Assembly: GCF_000725805.1 (NCBI RefSeq)
Contig: NZ_JOFT01000036.1
Coordinates: forward strand, 1 to 64,000
DNA from: Streptomyces xanthophaeus
GTDB taxonomy: Bacteria; Actinomycetota; Actinomycetes; Streptomycetales; Streptomycetaceae
Reading direction: 5' to 3'
Length of the DNA: 64,000 bases
Shown: piece by piece, positions 16,879 through 25,707 of the stretch
Layout: the number at the start of each line of letters is the position of its first letter
How positions within the stretch are numbered: the stretch's first letter is position 1
Notes under the pieces: generated by a model
Databases searched by the model: none
Told to the model about the DNA's origin: nothing
What the model saw: only the letters and a program-made list of their open reading frames with translations
Made by a program: the position numbers and the translations under genes

Positions 16879-17880
16879 ATGAGCACCTACGGATCCTTCC
16901 CCGGCTCGCGGCCCCGGCGGCTGCGCACCACCCCGGCGATGCGGCGGATGGTCGCGGAGTACCGGCTGCACCCCTCGGACCTGATCCTTCCGGCGTTCGT
17001 CCGGGAGGGCATCAGCGAGCCCCTGGCGATCTCGGCGATGCCGGGCGTCGTCCAGCACACCCGGGACACGCTGCGGAAGGCCGCCGTGGAGGCGGTGGAG
17101 GCCGGGGTCTCCGGGATCATGCTCTTCGGTGTCCCGGCCGACGAGAACAAGGACGCGCTGGGCACGGCGGGCACCGAGCCGGACGGCATCCTGCAGCTGG
17201 CGATCCGGGACGTGAGGGCCGAGGTCGGCGACGACCTGGTGATCATGTCGGACCTGTGTCTGGACGAGTACACCGACCACGGGCACTGCGGGGTCCTCGA
17301 CGAGCACGGCCGCATCGACAACGACGCCACGCTGGAGCGGTACGCCGAGATGGCGCAGGTCCAGGCCGACGCGGGCGTCCACGTGGTGGGCCCGAGCGGG
17401 ATGATGGACGGCCAGGTCGGCGTGGTCCGCGACGCGCTGGACGAGACCGGGCACGAGGACGTGGCGATCCTCGCCTACACCGCGAAGTACACCTCCGCCT
17501 TCTACGGCCCCTTCCGCGAGGCCGTCGGCTCCTCCCTCCAGGGCGACCGCAAGACCTACCAGCAGGACCCGGCGAACGCCCGCGAGTCCCTGCGGGAGCT
17601 GGCCCTGGACCTGGAGGAGGGCGCCGACATGGTGATGGTCAAGCCGGCGGGCCCCTACCTCGACATCCTGCACCGCGTCGCGCAGGCGGTGGACGTCCCG
17701 GTGGCCGCCTACCAGATCAGCGGCGAGTACGCGATGGTCGAGGCCGCCGCGGAGAAGGGCTGGATCGAGCGCGACCGGGCGATCATGGAGACCCTGCTCG
17801 GCATCAAGCGGGCCGGTGCCGACACGATCCTGACCTACTGGGCGACCGAGGTCGCCCAGTGGCTGCGCGAGACCCGCTGA
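16879..17880 (+). CDS. hemB: Delta-aminolevulinic acid dehydratase (porphobilinogen synthase)
   Basis: A 333-residue enzyme condensing two ALA molecules to porphobilinogen. Schiff-base lysines are in [14 protein letters not shown] and [11 protein letters not shown]. The metal-loop region reads [17 protein letters not shown]: compared with the three-Cys zinc site of E. coli (CxC...C), the middle Cys is Asp while the outer two remain, a hybrid between zinc- and magnesium-type enzymes. ATG 16879 begins the conserved N-terminus. It is separated from rex-hemACD by a terminator and the repeat leader, so it probably has its own promoter. Confidence 0.95.
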   Translation: MSTYGSFPGSRPRRLRTTPAMRRMVAEYRLHPSDLILPAFVREGISEPLAISAMPGVVQHTRDTLRKAAVEAVEAGVSGIMLFGVPADENKDALGTAGTEPDGILQLAIRDVRAEVGDDLVIMSDLCLDEYTDHGHCGVLDEHGRIDNDATLERYAEMAQVQADAGVHVVGPSGMMDGQVGVVRDALDETGHEDVAILAYTAKYTSAFYGPFREAVGSSLQGDRKTYQQDPANARESLRELALDLEEGADMVMVKPAGPYLDILHRVAQAVDVPVAAYQISGEYAMVEAAAEKGWIERDRAIMETLLGIKRAGADTILTYWATEVAQWLRETR

Positions 17881-17912
17881 GGCCCGAGGGCGCCGGGGCG
17901 CACGGCGCCGGA

Positions 17913-17960
17913 CAGCCGGACGGGGCGGGGCGGTTCCCCCCGCCCCGCCCCGTCCGGCTG
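17913..17960. terminator. Bidirectional terminator between hemB and the ABC exporter
   Basis: A perfect 21-bp stem (17913-17933 with 17940-17960) has a 6-base loop. It lies between convergent genes and should stop both. Confidence 0.88.
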
Positions 17961-17967
17961 CCGTACC

Positions 17968-19587
17968 TCAGCCCTTGCTGACCGCCAGCAGGATCTCCGG
18001 CAGCCGCCGGGACACCGCCGGGGCGGACAGGCGCAGACCGGCCCAGGCGGCGAGCAGGCCCCAGCCCACCCCGACCGGGACGAGCAGCCAGAAGGCGCTG
18101 TCGTGGTCCGCCACGCTGAACCAGATGGTCAGCGCGATGACCGGCGCGCAGATCAGCGCCGAGACCAGCATGCCGCCGAAGATGCTCATCCAGGCGAGCG
18201 CGCCCTGGCCCGGGGCGACGTTCTTGAAGGCGCCGTCCGTGGGGATGGAGTACGCGAAGCGGGCCGAGGACACCGCTCCCGTGCACAGCATCGAGCCGAG
18301 CAGGGCCAGGGACAGCCCCAGGGCCGCGGGGAAGGTCCGCCAGTCGTCGACGAGGGCGGCCGTGACCACCGTGACGAGGACCGTGAACGGGACCGTGACC
18401 AGGGCCAGCGCGGCGGCGCGGGCGCGCAGTTCCACGTACGCGTCGTGCGGGGTCGAGATGGTCTGCGCGACCATCCAGAACGCCGAGGTGTCCTGGCCGA
18501 ACTGGTTGTACATCTGGACGCCGAGCATGCCCGCGCCGAAGCAGGCGAGGTAGACCGATCCCGTGCCCTGGAGGGCGTTGAAGACCGGCACGATCATGCC
18601 GAGGGCCAGCGCGCTCACCCAGGAGGCCTTGGTCTTCGGGTCGCGGACCGCGTAGCGCAGGGTGCGCTGCATGGTCGCGCCGGTGCGTCCGGCGGGCAGC
18701 AGGGACCACAGGCCGTTCCCGCTGCGGTCCTTGGTGGCCGTGCCCGCCGCCGCGATGGTCGAGCCGTCCGGGGTGACCATGAGCTTGGTCAGGCTGCGCT
18801 CCCAGAACCAGACGAGCAGGCCCAGGGCGAGGAGGGTCAGCAGCAGTTGGGCGGCGGCCGTCAGGTACGCGCCCTCGCTCGCCGAGTCCACCATGCCGAC
18901 CGCGGTCGCGGGCGGCAGCCACCGCACCACGGCCTCGACGGGCTCCAGCCGGGACAGGCCGCCCACCTCGAACAGGCGCTGGCTGGCGAAGTTGGCGACC
19001 TGTGCGCCGACCGCGATGAGCAGGCCGCTCAGCAGGGCCAGGTCGCGGCCCTTGCGGCTGGTCAGCAGCCGTACGTTGGCGGTGGCCACGGCCCGGGCGA
19101 GGGCCACGCAGACCAGCAGGAGCAGCGGGGCGGCCAGGACGGCGGCCACCGCGCCGGCGGCGCCCCGGGCGACCGCGATCGTCGAGCCGACGGCCAGGCA
19201 CAGCGTGAACAGCGGGCCGACGCCGACGAGGGAGGAGACCAGCAGGGCCCGGACCAGCGGTCGCGGTCGCAGCGGCAGCATCACCAGGCGGCTCGGGTCG
19301 AGCGTCTCGTCGCCGCTCGGGAAGAACAGCGGCATGAAGGCCCAGCCGAGCGCCAGGATCGCGGCGAGGACGACGACGACCGTCCCGGCCCGGTGGTGGC
19401 CGTGCAGCAGGGCCAGCCCGAGGGTCACGAAGAAGGCCACGACCAGGGTGAAGGCCAGGGTCGCGAAGTAGACGGCCTTGCGCTTCGAGGAGCCCTTCAG
19501 GCCGTTGCGCAGCAGCGACAGCTTCAGCCGGACGAAGACCGGGGTGAGTGCGTCGGGCGCCGGCCGGTGGGGTGCGGCGGTCGTCAT
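17968..19587 (-). CDS. ABC transporter permease (ABC-2-like)
   Basis: A 539-residue membrane protein with about twelve hydrophobic segments. The cytoplasmic N-terminus (FVRLKLSLLRNGLKGSSKRK) leads into the first segment (AVYFATLAFTLVVAFFVTLGL). No ATPase motifs are present. Size and topology fit ABC-2-type exporter permeases with duplicated membrane units. The ATG at 19587 overlaps the ATPase gene by 4 bases, so the two form an export system. The substrate is unknown. Confidence 0.8.
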   Translation of the reverse strand: MTTAAPHRPAPDALTPVFVRLKLSLLRNGLKGSSKRKAVYFATLAFTLVVAFFVTLGLALLHGHHRAGTVVVVLAAILALGWAFMPLFFPSGDETLDPSRLVMLPLRPRPLVRALLVSSLVGVGPLFTLCLAVGSTIAVARGAAGAVAAVLAAPLLLLVCVALARAVATANVRLLTSRKGRDLALLSGLLIAVGAQVANFASQRLFEVGGLSRLEPVEAVVRWLPPATAVGMVDSASEGAYLTAAAQLLLTLLALGLLVWFWERSLTKLMVTPDGSTIAAAGTATKDRSGNGLWSLLPAGRTGATMQRTLRYAVRDPKTKASWVSALALGMIVPVFNALQGTGSVYLACFGAGMLGVQMYNQFGQDTSAFWMVAQTISTPHDAYVELRARAAALALVTVPFTVLVTVVTAALVDDWRTFPAALGLSLALLGSMLCTGAVSSARFAYSIPTDGAFKNVAPGQGALAWMSIFGGMLVSALICAPVIALTIWFSVADHDSAFWLLVPVGVGWGLLAAWAGLRLSAPAVSRRLPEILLAVSKG

Positions 19588-20420
19588 GACTGAGCCGCCG
19601 CCCCGCCGAGCCACTCCAGGGAGTCGCCGGCCGCGCCGCGGCCCTGCGCGCCGACCAGTTCGAGGAAGGCGGCCTGCAGGGAGGGGGCGCTGCCCCGTAC
19701 GTCGGCCAGCGGGCCCGCGGCCCGGATCCGGCCGGCGGCCATGACGGCCACCCAGTCGCACAGCGACTCGACGAGCTCCATGACGTGGGAGGAGAAGACG
19801 ACCGTGGCACCGGACGCGGTGTAACGTTCCAGCACTCCGCGGATGGTCTGGGCGGACACCGGGTCGACCCCCTCGAACGGCTCGTCGAGGAAGAGGACTT
19901 CGGGGTTGTGCAGCAGCGCTGCGGCCAGGCCGATCTTCTTCCGCATGCCCGTCGAGTAGTCCACGACCAGCTTGTGCTGCGAACCCGCGAGGTCGAGGAC
20001 GTCCAGGAGCTGCGTGGCCCGCTTGTCGGTCTCCTCGCCGGGCAGACCGCGCAGCCGGCCCATGTAGCCGAGCAGTTCGCGGCCCGACAGCCGCTCGAAG
20101 AGGCGCAGCCCCTCCGGCAGGACGCCGATCCGGGACTTCACCTCGACGGTGTCCGCCCACACGTCGTGCCCGGCGACCATGATCCGCCCCATGTCCGGGC
20201 GCAGCAGGCCCGTCACCATCGACAGCGTGGTCGTCTTGCCCGCGCCGTTCGGGCCGACCAGACCGATGAACTGGCCCGCGGGCAGTTCGAGATCGATCCC
20301 GGCCACGGCCACCTGTTCGCCGAAGCGCTTCCAGAGACCTTCCACCCGCACGGCGGGCGGCGCAGGTCGTGCGCCACCCGTTCCCTGCGTCCCGCCCGTC
20401 GCATCGCCCTGGTCCGGCAT
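19584..20420 (-). CDS. ABC transporter ATP-binding protein
   Basis: A 278-residue ATPase with Walker A (GLVGPNGAGKTTT), Q-loop region, ABC signature in degenerate form (DYSTGMRKKIGLAAALLHNP) and Walker B (VLFLDEPFEGVD). It resembles the CcmA/NatA branch that powers ABC-2 exporters. The N-terminal ~25 residues are a Gly/Pro/Thr-rich extension. It is the first gene of the two-gene minus-strand operon with the permease. Confidence 0.88.
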   Translation of the reverse strand: MPDQGDATGGTQGTGGARPAPPAVRVEGLWKRFGEQVAVAGIDLELPAGQFIGLVGPNGAGKTTTLSMVTGLLRPDMGRIMVAGHDVWADTVEVKSRIGVLPEGLRLFERLSGRELLGYMGRLRGLPGEETDKRATQLLDVLDLAGSQHKLVVDYSTGMRKKIGLAAALLHNPEVLFLDEPFEGVDPVSAQTIRGVLERYTASGATVVFSSHVMELVESLCDWVAVMAAGRIRAAGPLADVRGSAPSLQAAFLELVGAQGRGAAGDSLEWLGGAAAQS

Positions 20421-20530
20421 GCGCCCGCCTCCCGCTCGTCCCCGTTGGTCGTTCTTCCCTCACCATAGGAGGACGCAGCGGGGGCCGAGCAGTTACGTAT
20501 GTCATGAACTTGCGGGTACAAAACGCGCGG

Positions 20531-21235
20531 TCACGGTCCCTTGCGGGTCCGGGCGGCGGCCGCCTCGCGCCCGCAGGCGTACGCGAGCGCGTCGATCAGC
20601 TCCTCGGTGTCGGGCAGCCAGCGGTTCGCGGGGGTGGGCCGGCGTGCCCACTGGACCGAACCCCGGCCGCCGAAGCGGGTGGGCGGGGCGGCCACGTACT
20701 CGCCCTCGCCGCGGGCGGCCAGGTCGATCGCGGACGGGGACCAGCCGAGCCCCCGCACCAGGTCCGCCATCTTGGCCCCGGCGCCCGGCAGTACGAAGAA
20801 CAGCATCCGGTGGTCGGGGGTGAGGGCGACCGGTCCGATCGTGCGCTGCATCCGCTCCAGCCGTGCCAGGGCCAGGAATCCCGCGGAGTCCGGGACGTCC
20901 AGCGCGTCGAAGGTCCGTCCCGTCGGCATCAGGATCGAGGCTTCCGGGTGCTTCGCCCACACCCTGCGGACCTGGACCGCGCTGCCGGTGGGGAGCGTCG
21001 ACCAGTCCTTGACGGCCGGGTGGGCGCCGGGCGCCGCGCAGTCCGCCGCGCCGCACGAGCAGAGCTCGCGCCCGTCGGCCACCTCCAGCCAGGTGCCGGC
21101 GAAGACGTCCCAGTGCCGTTCTTCCGCGTACCGCACGGCATGGTCCAGCAGCTGCTCGCCGCGCTGCTTGGGGATGGGTGCGGTCTCCGTGACTCCGATG
21201 GTCTCTTCCACGCCCATCACAACTATCCGGGTCAC
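20531..21235 (-). CDS. Bifunctional primase/polymerase N-terminal-domain protein
   Basis: A soluble protein of up to 234 residues. The pattern LLDHAVRYAEERHWDVFAGTWLE, GAHPAVKDW and the IDLAARGEGEYVAAPPT block match the Prim-Pol (AEP) domain found in replication proteins of plasmids and actinophages. Streptomycete chromosomes carry stand-alone versions like this with no helicase partner. An extra Cys-rich loop (LCSCGAADCAAPG) could bind zinc. GTG 21235 or ATG 21217 could be the start; neither has a clear ribosome site. Whether it has polymerase activity is unknown. Confidence 0.7.
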   Translation of the reverse strand: MTRIVVMGVEETIGVTETAPIPKQRGEQLLDHAVRYAEERHWDVFAGTWLEVADGRELCSCGAADCAAPGAHPAVKDWSTLPTGSAVQVRRVWAKHPEASILMPTGRTFDALDVPDSAGFLALARLERMQRTIGPVALTPDHRMLFFVLPGAGAKMADLVRGLGWSPSAIDLAARGEGEYVAAPPTRFGGRGSVQWARRPTPANRWLPDTEELIDALAYACGREAAAARTRKGP

Positions 21236-21432
21236 CGGGGGTTACGGGCGTAAACCAGCCGGTGGGCGGAGCATCGATCCTGCATGCGGGGCGCACAGAT
21301 GCATGTTCGGGGGCGCGTAGGAGGCCGGGGCGCGGTCGCTGGGTAGCGACAAGACGCAGAGCGGAAGATTCTCCGCACTTCAGGCGGGAAGTGATCATTC
21401 CAACGCTCTCCCGTGGCTTCAGGGGGTTTTCA

Positions 21433-22815
21433 ATGGCAGCCAGGCCTCTCGTCGCCCGTCAGCCGAACGAACGGCTGCAGGCGCTCATCCAGGAAGCCGG
21501 GTGCTCCAACGCCGGGCTCGCCCGGCGGGTCAACATGTGCGGGGCCGAACACGGCCTCGACCTCCGCTACGACAAGACCTCCGTGGCCCGCTGGCTGCGC
21601 GGACAGCAGCCGCGCGGCCGGGCACCCGGCATCATCGCCGAGGCGCTCGGGCGCAAGCTCGGCCGGACCGTCACCATCGACGAGATCGGCATGGCCAACG
21701 GCAAGAACCTCGCCTCCGGCGTGGGCCTGCAGTTCTCCCCGACCGTCATCGGCGCCATCGAGCAGGTCTGCGAGCTGTGGCGCAGCGACGTCGGGCGCCG
21801 CGACTTCCTGGCCGGCTCCAGCGTCGCCGCCTCGGCGCTGGTCGAGCCGAGCCGCGACTGGCTGATCACCGGGGCCGACGCGCAGGTCGCCCGCAGCGGC
21901 GGCTCCCGCGTCGGGATGTCCGACGTGGAGGCGGTACGGGCCACCACGGAGGCCCTCACCGAACTCGACCACCGCTTCGGCAGCGGGCACGTGCGGCCGG
22001 TGGTCGTGCACTACCTCAACTCCGTGGTGTCCGGGCTGATCGGCGGCTCTTACCGGGAGCCGGTGGGCCGGGCGCTGTTCGCGGCCGTGGCCCGGCTGAC
22101 CGAACTCGCGGGGTACATGGCCGTGGACACCGGCCAGCCGGGGCTGGCGCAGCGGTACTACATCCAGGCGCTGCGGCTGGCCCAGGCCGCCGGGGACCGG
22201 GCGTACGGGGGCTACGTGCTCGCGGCGTCCATGAGCCACCTCGCCGCGGAGCTGGGCAATCCGCGGGAGATCGCGCAGCTGGCGCGGGCCGCGCAGGAGG
22301 GCACCCGCGGTCAGGTCACCCCGCGGGTGGAGGCGATGTTCTACGCCGCCGAGGCGCGGGGGCACGCGCTGCTCGGGGACTCCCGGGCCACGGCGGTGCT
22401 GACCTCGCGGGCCGTGACCGCGCTGGAGCGGGCGCGGCCGGAGGCGGGTGACGACCCGGTGTGGATCCGGCACTTCAACGAGGCCTACCTCGCGGACGAA
22501 CTGGCCCACTGCCACCGGGACCTGGGCCAGGCCGAGGAGGCGGCCCGGCAGGCGGAGGAGGCCCTGCGCAGCCTTCCGGCGGGCAAGGCGCGCCGCCGGG
22601 CGATCGGGCTGCTGCTGCTGGCGGCGGCGCAGGTGCAGCAGCGGGAGGTGGAACAGGCCTGCCACACGGCCACGCAGGCGGCGGACCTGCTGGAGGGGCT
22701 CCGCTCGAACCGGGGCGCGGAGTACCTGGCGGACTTCCGGCTGCGGCTGGAGCCGTACCGGGAGGAGGCGGCGGTCCGCGAGTTCGGGGCACGGCTGGAG
22801 GCCCGGGCCGCGTGA
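21433..22815 (+). CDS. Cytosolic TPR transcriptional regulator, NsdA-like
   Basis: A 460-residue protein. The N-terminal ~95 residues form an atypical HTH region (LIQEAGCSNAGLARRVN, SVARWLRGQQPRGRAPGIIAEALGRKLGR) and the C-terminal two thirds are helical TPR-like repeats (QRYYIQALRLAQAAGDRA, QAEEALRSLPAGKA). The architecture matches NsdA and its paralogs, which negatively affect sporulation and antibiotic production in S. coelicolor; assignment to a named member is not possible. A Tat-like RRDFLAGSSVAASAL lies internally near residue 121. ATG 21433 is used with AGGGGG upstream. Confidence 0.7.
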   Translation: MAARPLVARQPNERLQALIQEAGCSNAGLARRVNMCGAEHGLDLRYDKTSVARWLRGQQPRGRAPGIIAEALGRKLGRTVTIDEIGMANGKNLASGVGLQFSPTVIGAIEQVCELWRSDVGRRDFLAGSSVAASALVEPSRDWLITGADAQVARSGGSRVGMSDVEAVRATTEALTELDHRFGSGHVRPVVVHYLNSVVSGLIGGSYREPVGRALFAAVARLTELAGYMAVDTGQPGLAQRYYIQALRLAQAAGDRAYGGYVLAASMSHLAAELGNPREIAQLARAAQEGTRGQVTPRVEAMFYAAEARGHALLGDSRATAVLTSRAVTALERARPEAGDDPVWIRHFNEAYLADELAHCHRDLGQAEEAARQAEEALRSLPAGKARRRAIGLLLLAAAQVQQREVEQACHTATQAADLLEGLRSNRGAEYLADFRLRLEPYREEAAVREFGARLEARAA

Positions 22816-22831
22816 GGTCCGTGGCGTGCGG

Positions 22832-22853
22832 GGCCCCGGTCGCGGCCGGGGCC
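22832..22853 (+). terminator. Probable terminator after the TPR regulator
   Basis: GGCCCCGG pairs with CCGGGGCC around a 6-base loop, 17 bases after the stop codon. Confidence 0.55.
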
Positions 22854-22944
22854 GGTGGGTGGGTGGGCTGACGGGGGTGGTGGGTGACCGGGTAGCGTGA
22901 CCCGACGGTTCCGTAGGTTCGGGCGAGTCGGAGAAGGAGTCCCG

Positions 22945-24360
22945 GTGACGGAGAGCGGACAGGGGGGCGCCCCCCAGCCGGGTGCCCCGTGGGGTCCGGA
23001 CCCGGCGCAGCCGGATCCGGCGTCCGGCTACCCGGAACATCCCGGGCAGCAGGCGTACGGGTATCCGGGGCAGCAGCCGCCCGAGGGCCAGGGCCAGGGC
23101 CAGGGGCCGCAGGGCGGGCCGGCGTACGGGCAGCCGGGACAGCCCGGCGCCGCATACGGCTATCCGCATCCGCATCCGCATCCGCATTCCGGGCCGCAGG
23201 CAGCGCCCGTGCAGGGGCACGTGGTGGGGCCGGGGTACGAGGGCCCGGGGGATCCGCACGGCTACGGGTACCCCCCGCTGCCCGAGGCCGTCACCCAGTA
23301 CATCCCGCCGGTGCCGGCGGGGCCCGCGCAGGGCGATGCGGCCACGCAGTACATCCCGCCCGTGCCGGCGGCGCCTGCGCACGGCGAGGCGGCGACCCAG
23401 TACATCCCGCCCGTGCCGGCGGGGCCCGCGCACGAAGAGGCGGCCACGCAGTACATCCAGCCCGTGCCCGCCGCCGAGTTCGACGGGCTCTTCCGCAGCA
23501 GCGGCGGCGCCGACGACGGGGCCGCCGGGCACACCCAGCACCTGCCGCCGGTCCAGGAGCCGGTGCTGAGGCAGCCGCCGCGCCGCCCCTATCCGCCGCG
23601 CGGCCAGGGCCCCGTACCGCCCCGCCAGCAGCTCCAGCACCAGCCGCCGCACCAGCAGCCCCCGCAGCAGTACGCGCAGCCGCAGTACGCGCCCCCGCCC
23701 CCGCCGCCGGAGGCCCCGCGCAAGGTGTCACCGGCGATCATCGCCGCGGTCGTCATCGGCCTGGCCGTGGTCGGGCTCGGCGTCGGCTCGCTGCTCGGCG
23801 ACGGCAAGCCGCAGAACAACGACCCGGGCGCGGTGTCCTCCGCACCCGCCGCGAGCGGCGGCTCCGCGGCGCCCGGCGGCGAGGCCCCCGTCGACCCGGC
23901 CCGCCCGCAGGCCGTCCAGCTCGACAAGCTCCTCGCGGACAGCAACGACAGCCGGGCCTCGGTGATCAAGGCCGTGGAGGACATCAAGAGCTGCAAGAAC
24001 CTCGACCAGGCCGCCGGTGACCTGCGCGACGCCGCCCGCCAGCGCGAGGAGCTGATCACCCGCCTCCAGGAGCTGAAGCTGGACAAGCTCCCCGACCACG
24101 CGAAGCTGTCCGCGGCCCTCACCAAGGCCTGGCAGTCCTCCGCGGACGCCGACAACAGCTATGCGGCGTGGGCGGGCGACGCCAAGGACGACAAGGGCTG
24201 CAAGGACGGCAAGGACGGCAAGGCCAAGTCCACCGACAACGCCGCCGCGGGCAACAAGGCGAGCGGCGAGGCGACGAAGGCCAAGGAGACGGCGTCGGGC
24301 CTGTGGAACTCGATCGCCGCCAAGTACGGCCTCACCAAGCGGGACAAGAGCCAGCTCTGA
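22945..24360 (+). CDS. Repeat-rich single-pass membrane protein
   Basis: A 471-residue protein of unknown function. The N-terminal half is a Gly/Pro/Gln-rich disordered cytoplasmic region containing four HP dipeptides (YPHPHPHPHS) and four 17-residue repeats built on ATQYIPPVPAGPA, ending in EFDGLFRSS. A proline-rich tract precedes one membrane segment (PAIIAAVVIGLAVVGLGVGSLL, about residue 262). The outside domain of ~180 residues is helical and rich in Lys/Asp. QYIPPVP and FDGLFR motifs recur in streptomycete membrane proteins near signalling genes. GTG 22945 is chosen with GAAGGAG upstream. Confidence 0.65.
   Translation: MTESGQGGAPQPGAPWGPDPAQPDPASGYPEHPGQQAYGYPGQQPPEGQGQGQGPQGGPAYGQPGQPGAAYGYPHPHPHPHSGPQAAPVQGHVVGPGYEGPGDPHGYGYPPLPEAVTQYIPPVPAGPAQGDAATQYIPPVPAAPAHGEAATQYIPPVPAGPAHEEAATQYIQPVPAAEFDGLFRSSGGADDGAAGHTQHLPPVQEPVLRQPPRRPYPPRGQGPVPPRQQLQHQPPHQQPPQQYAQPQYAPPPPPPEAPRKVSPAIIAAVVIGLAVVGLGVGSLLGDGKPQNNDPGAVSSAPAASGGSAAPGGEAPVDPARPQAVQLDKLLADSNDSRASVIKAVEDIKSCKNLDQAAGDLRDAARQREELITRLQELKLDKLPDHAKLSAALTKAWQSSADADNSYAAWAGDAKDDKGCKDGKDGKAKSTDNAAAGNKASGEATKAKETASGLWNSIAAKYGLTKRDKSQL
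23293..23490 (+). repeat. Four 51-bp in-frame coding repeats
   Basis: The CAGTACATCC core recurs at 23296, 23347, 23398 and 23449, exactly 51 bases apart, each encoding a 17-residue QYIPPVP unit. Just upstream, CATCCG/CATTCC hexamers repeat at 23165-23190. Confidence 0.9.
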
Positions 24361-24381
24361 CCCGCGGCGGCGGGCGGGGCG

Positions 24382-25707
24382 TCAGGTGGCGCGGGGGGCC
24401 TGTTCCAGGGTGGGGGTCATGTCCTGGGACTGTTCGCCGGGCTGGGCCACGAGGCGGCCCGCCTGGACGATCTGGAAGGTCACCCGGCCGTTGACGATGC
24501 GCGGGAAGCCGGCCACGGCGCCCATGTCCTGGTAGCGCCAGCTCAGGTCCGGGGTGAGGCCGCCCGTACCGACCGGCTCCGACCGGTTGAGCATCCGTCC
24601 CACTTTGCGGGCGGTGACCTCCTCGTCCGGCTTGAAGCGCTTCACGATCTCGTTCAGGACCGTGTACGCGATCCAGGTGGTCTGCGCGCCGCTGTCGTCG
24701 GGGTCGACGTGGTCGTCGCCGAAGGCGTGCTCGGAGATCACCTTCCGCATCGGCTCCCAGAGCGGGTCGGAGGACACCGGGTACCAACTCGTCAGGTACG
24801 CGCCCTCGAAGGGGCTCTCCCGGCCGCCGGTGCGGTCGACCAGGGACTGGCTGACGCTGCCCAGGACGGAGGAGATCTGCGGGTTCCTGCGCTGGGTGTC
24901 GATGCGGCGGAAGGCGTCGAAGAAGGTCTCGGTGCGCTCGCCGAGCACGGCGGTCACACAGCCCTTCTCCTTCGGGTCCTTCGCCTCCTTGGTGTCCTTG
25001 GCGTCCTTGGTCTCTTTGGTGCCCGAGGTGTTCGCGAGGGCCTCGCGCGCCTGCGCGGAGAAGTCCGCGGTGTCCTCCGCGGCGCGGATGTCGTTGGCCT
25101 CCGTCATCTTGTTGGCCTTCAGCCCGGCGTTGAGCAGGACCGGCAGGGAGTCGCCCGCGAGGGTGTCGGGGCGGACCAGGGCCACCTGGCTGCAGGCCTT
25201 GCCCAGCTGGTGGCCGGCGCCCGCGAGGAGGACCGGCTGGCCGCCGTTGACGGGGTAGGAGAGCGTGGACTGGAACTCCTCGGAGGAGACCCCGTACCCG
25301 CCGATGAACGGGATGCCCTCGGCCTCCAGCGGGGCCATGAAGGCACGGCCGTGCTGGCTGTAGGAGCCGACGACGGCGACGGCCTTCTCGGCGATCGCCT
25401 TGCGCGCGCAGTCGGCGGCGCCGGTCGGGGTGTTCTTCTCGTTGCAGGTCAGTACGCGCAGCTTGCGGCCGCCCAGGCCGCCCTTGGAGTTGGCCCACCG
25501 TTCGTAGGCCTTGGCCATGCCCGGCATGCCCGGCATGTTGGTGGCGTTCGTCTCCTCCGGCGCGAAGGTCATGACGGTGATGGTGCCCCCGGAGCCCCCC
25601 GGACCTCCGGGGACCACCCCGCACCCGGCGACGAGACAGGCACCCACTGCCGTGGCCACGAGGGTGCGGTACAAGGCTGCTGCGCGGTGCGACGTGGTCA
25701 TGTCCAT
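24382..25707 (-). CDS. Extracellular ligand-binding lipoprotein (ABC substrate-binding, Peripla_BP_6 type)
   Basis: A 441-residue exported lipoprotein. The signal peptide ends with lipobox LVAGC (Cys29). The mature part resembles branched-chain amino-acid binding proteins (GLGGRKLRVLTCNEKNTPTGAADCARKAI, AVVGSYSQHG, PFIGGYG). An unusual Lys/Asp/Glu/Thr run (TKETKDAKDTKEAKDPKEKG, about residues 228-247) interrupts the domain. No permease or ATPase genes are adjacent, so it may be an orphan receptor. It is transcribed away from the SCO4402-like gene. Confidence 0.8.
   Translation of the reverse strand: MDMTTSHRAAALYRTLVATAVGACLVAGCGVVPGGPGGSGGTITVMTFAPEETNATNMPGMPGMAKAYERWANSKGGLGGRKLRVLTCNEKNTPTGAADCARKAIAEKAVAVVGSYSQHGRAFMAPLEAEGIPFIGGYGVSSEEFQSTLSYPVNGGQPVLLAGAGHQLGKACSQVALVRPDTLAGDSLPVLLNAGLKANKMTEANDIRAAEDTADFSAQAREALANTSGTKETKDAKDTKEAKDPKEKGCVTAVLGERTETFFDAFRRIDTQRRNPQISSVLGSVSQSLVDRTGGRESPFEGAYLTSWYPVSSDPLWEPMRKVISEHAFGDDHVDPDDSGAQTTWIAYTVLNEIVKRFKPDEEVTARKVGRMLNRSEPVGTGGLTPDLSWRYQDMGAVAGFPRIVNGRVTFQIVQAGRLVAQPGEQSQDMTPTLEQAPRAT

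Noticed and set aside
17968..20505. An 845-codon minus-strand frame joining the permease with the ATPase region
   Set aside because: The upstream part is an out-of-frame shadow of the ATPase gene. The permease begins at the ATG at 19587 with a 4-base overlap.
23160..23490. Direct repeats suggesting a CRISPR array
   Set aside because: The units are in frame inside a coding sequence, have no unique spacers and no cas genes are present.
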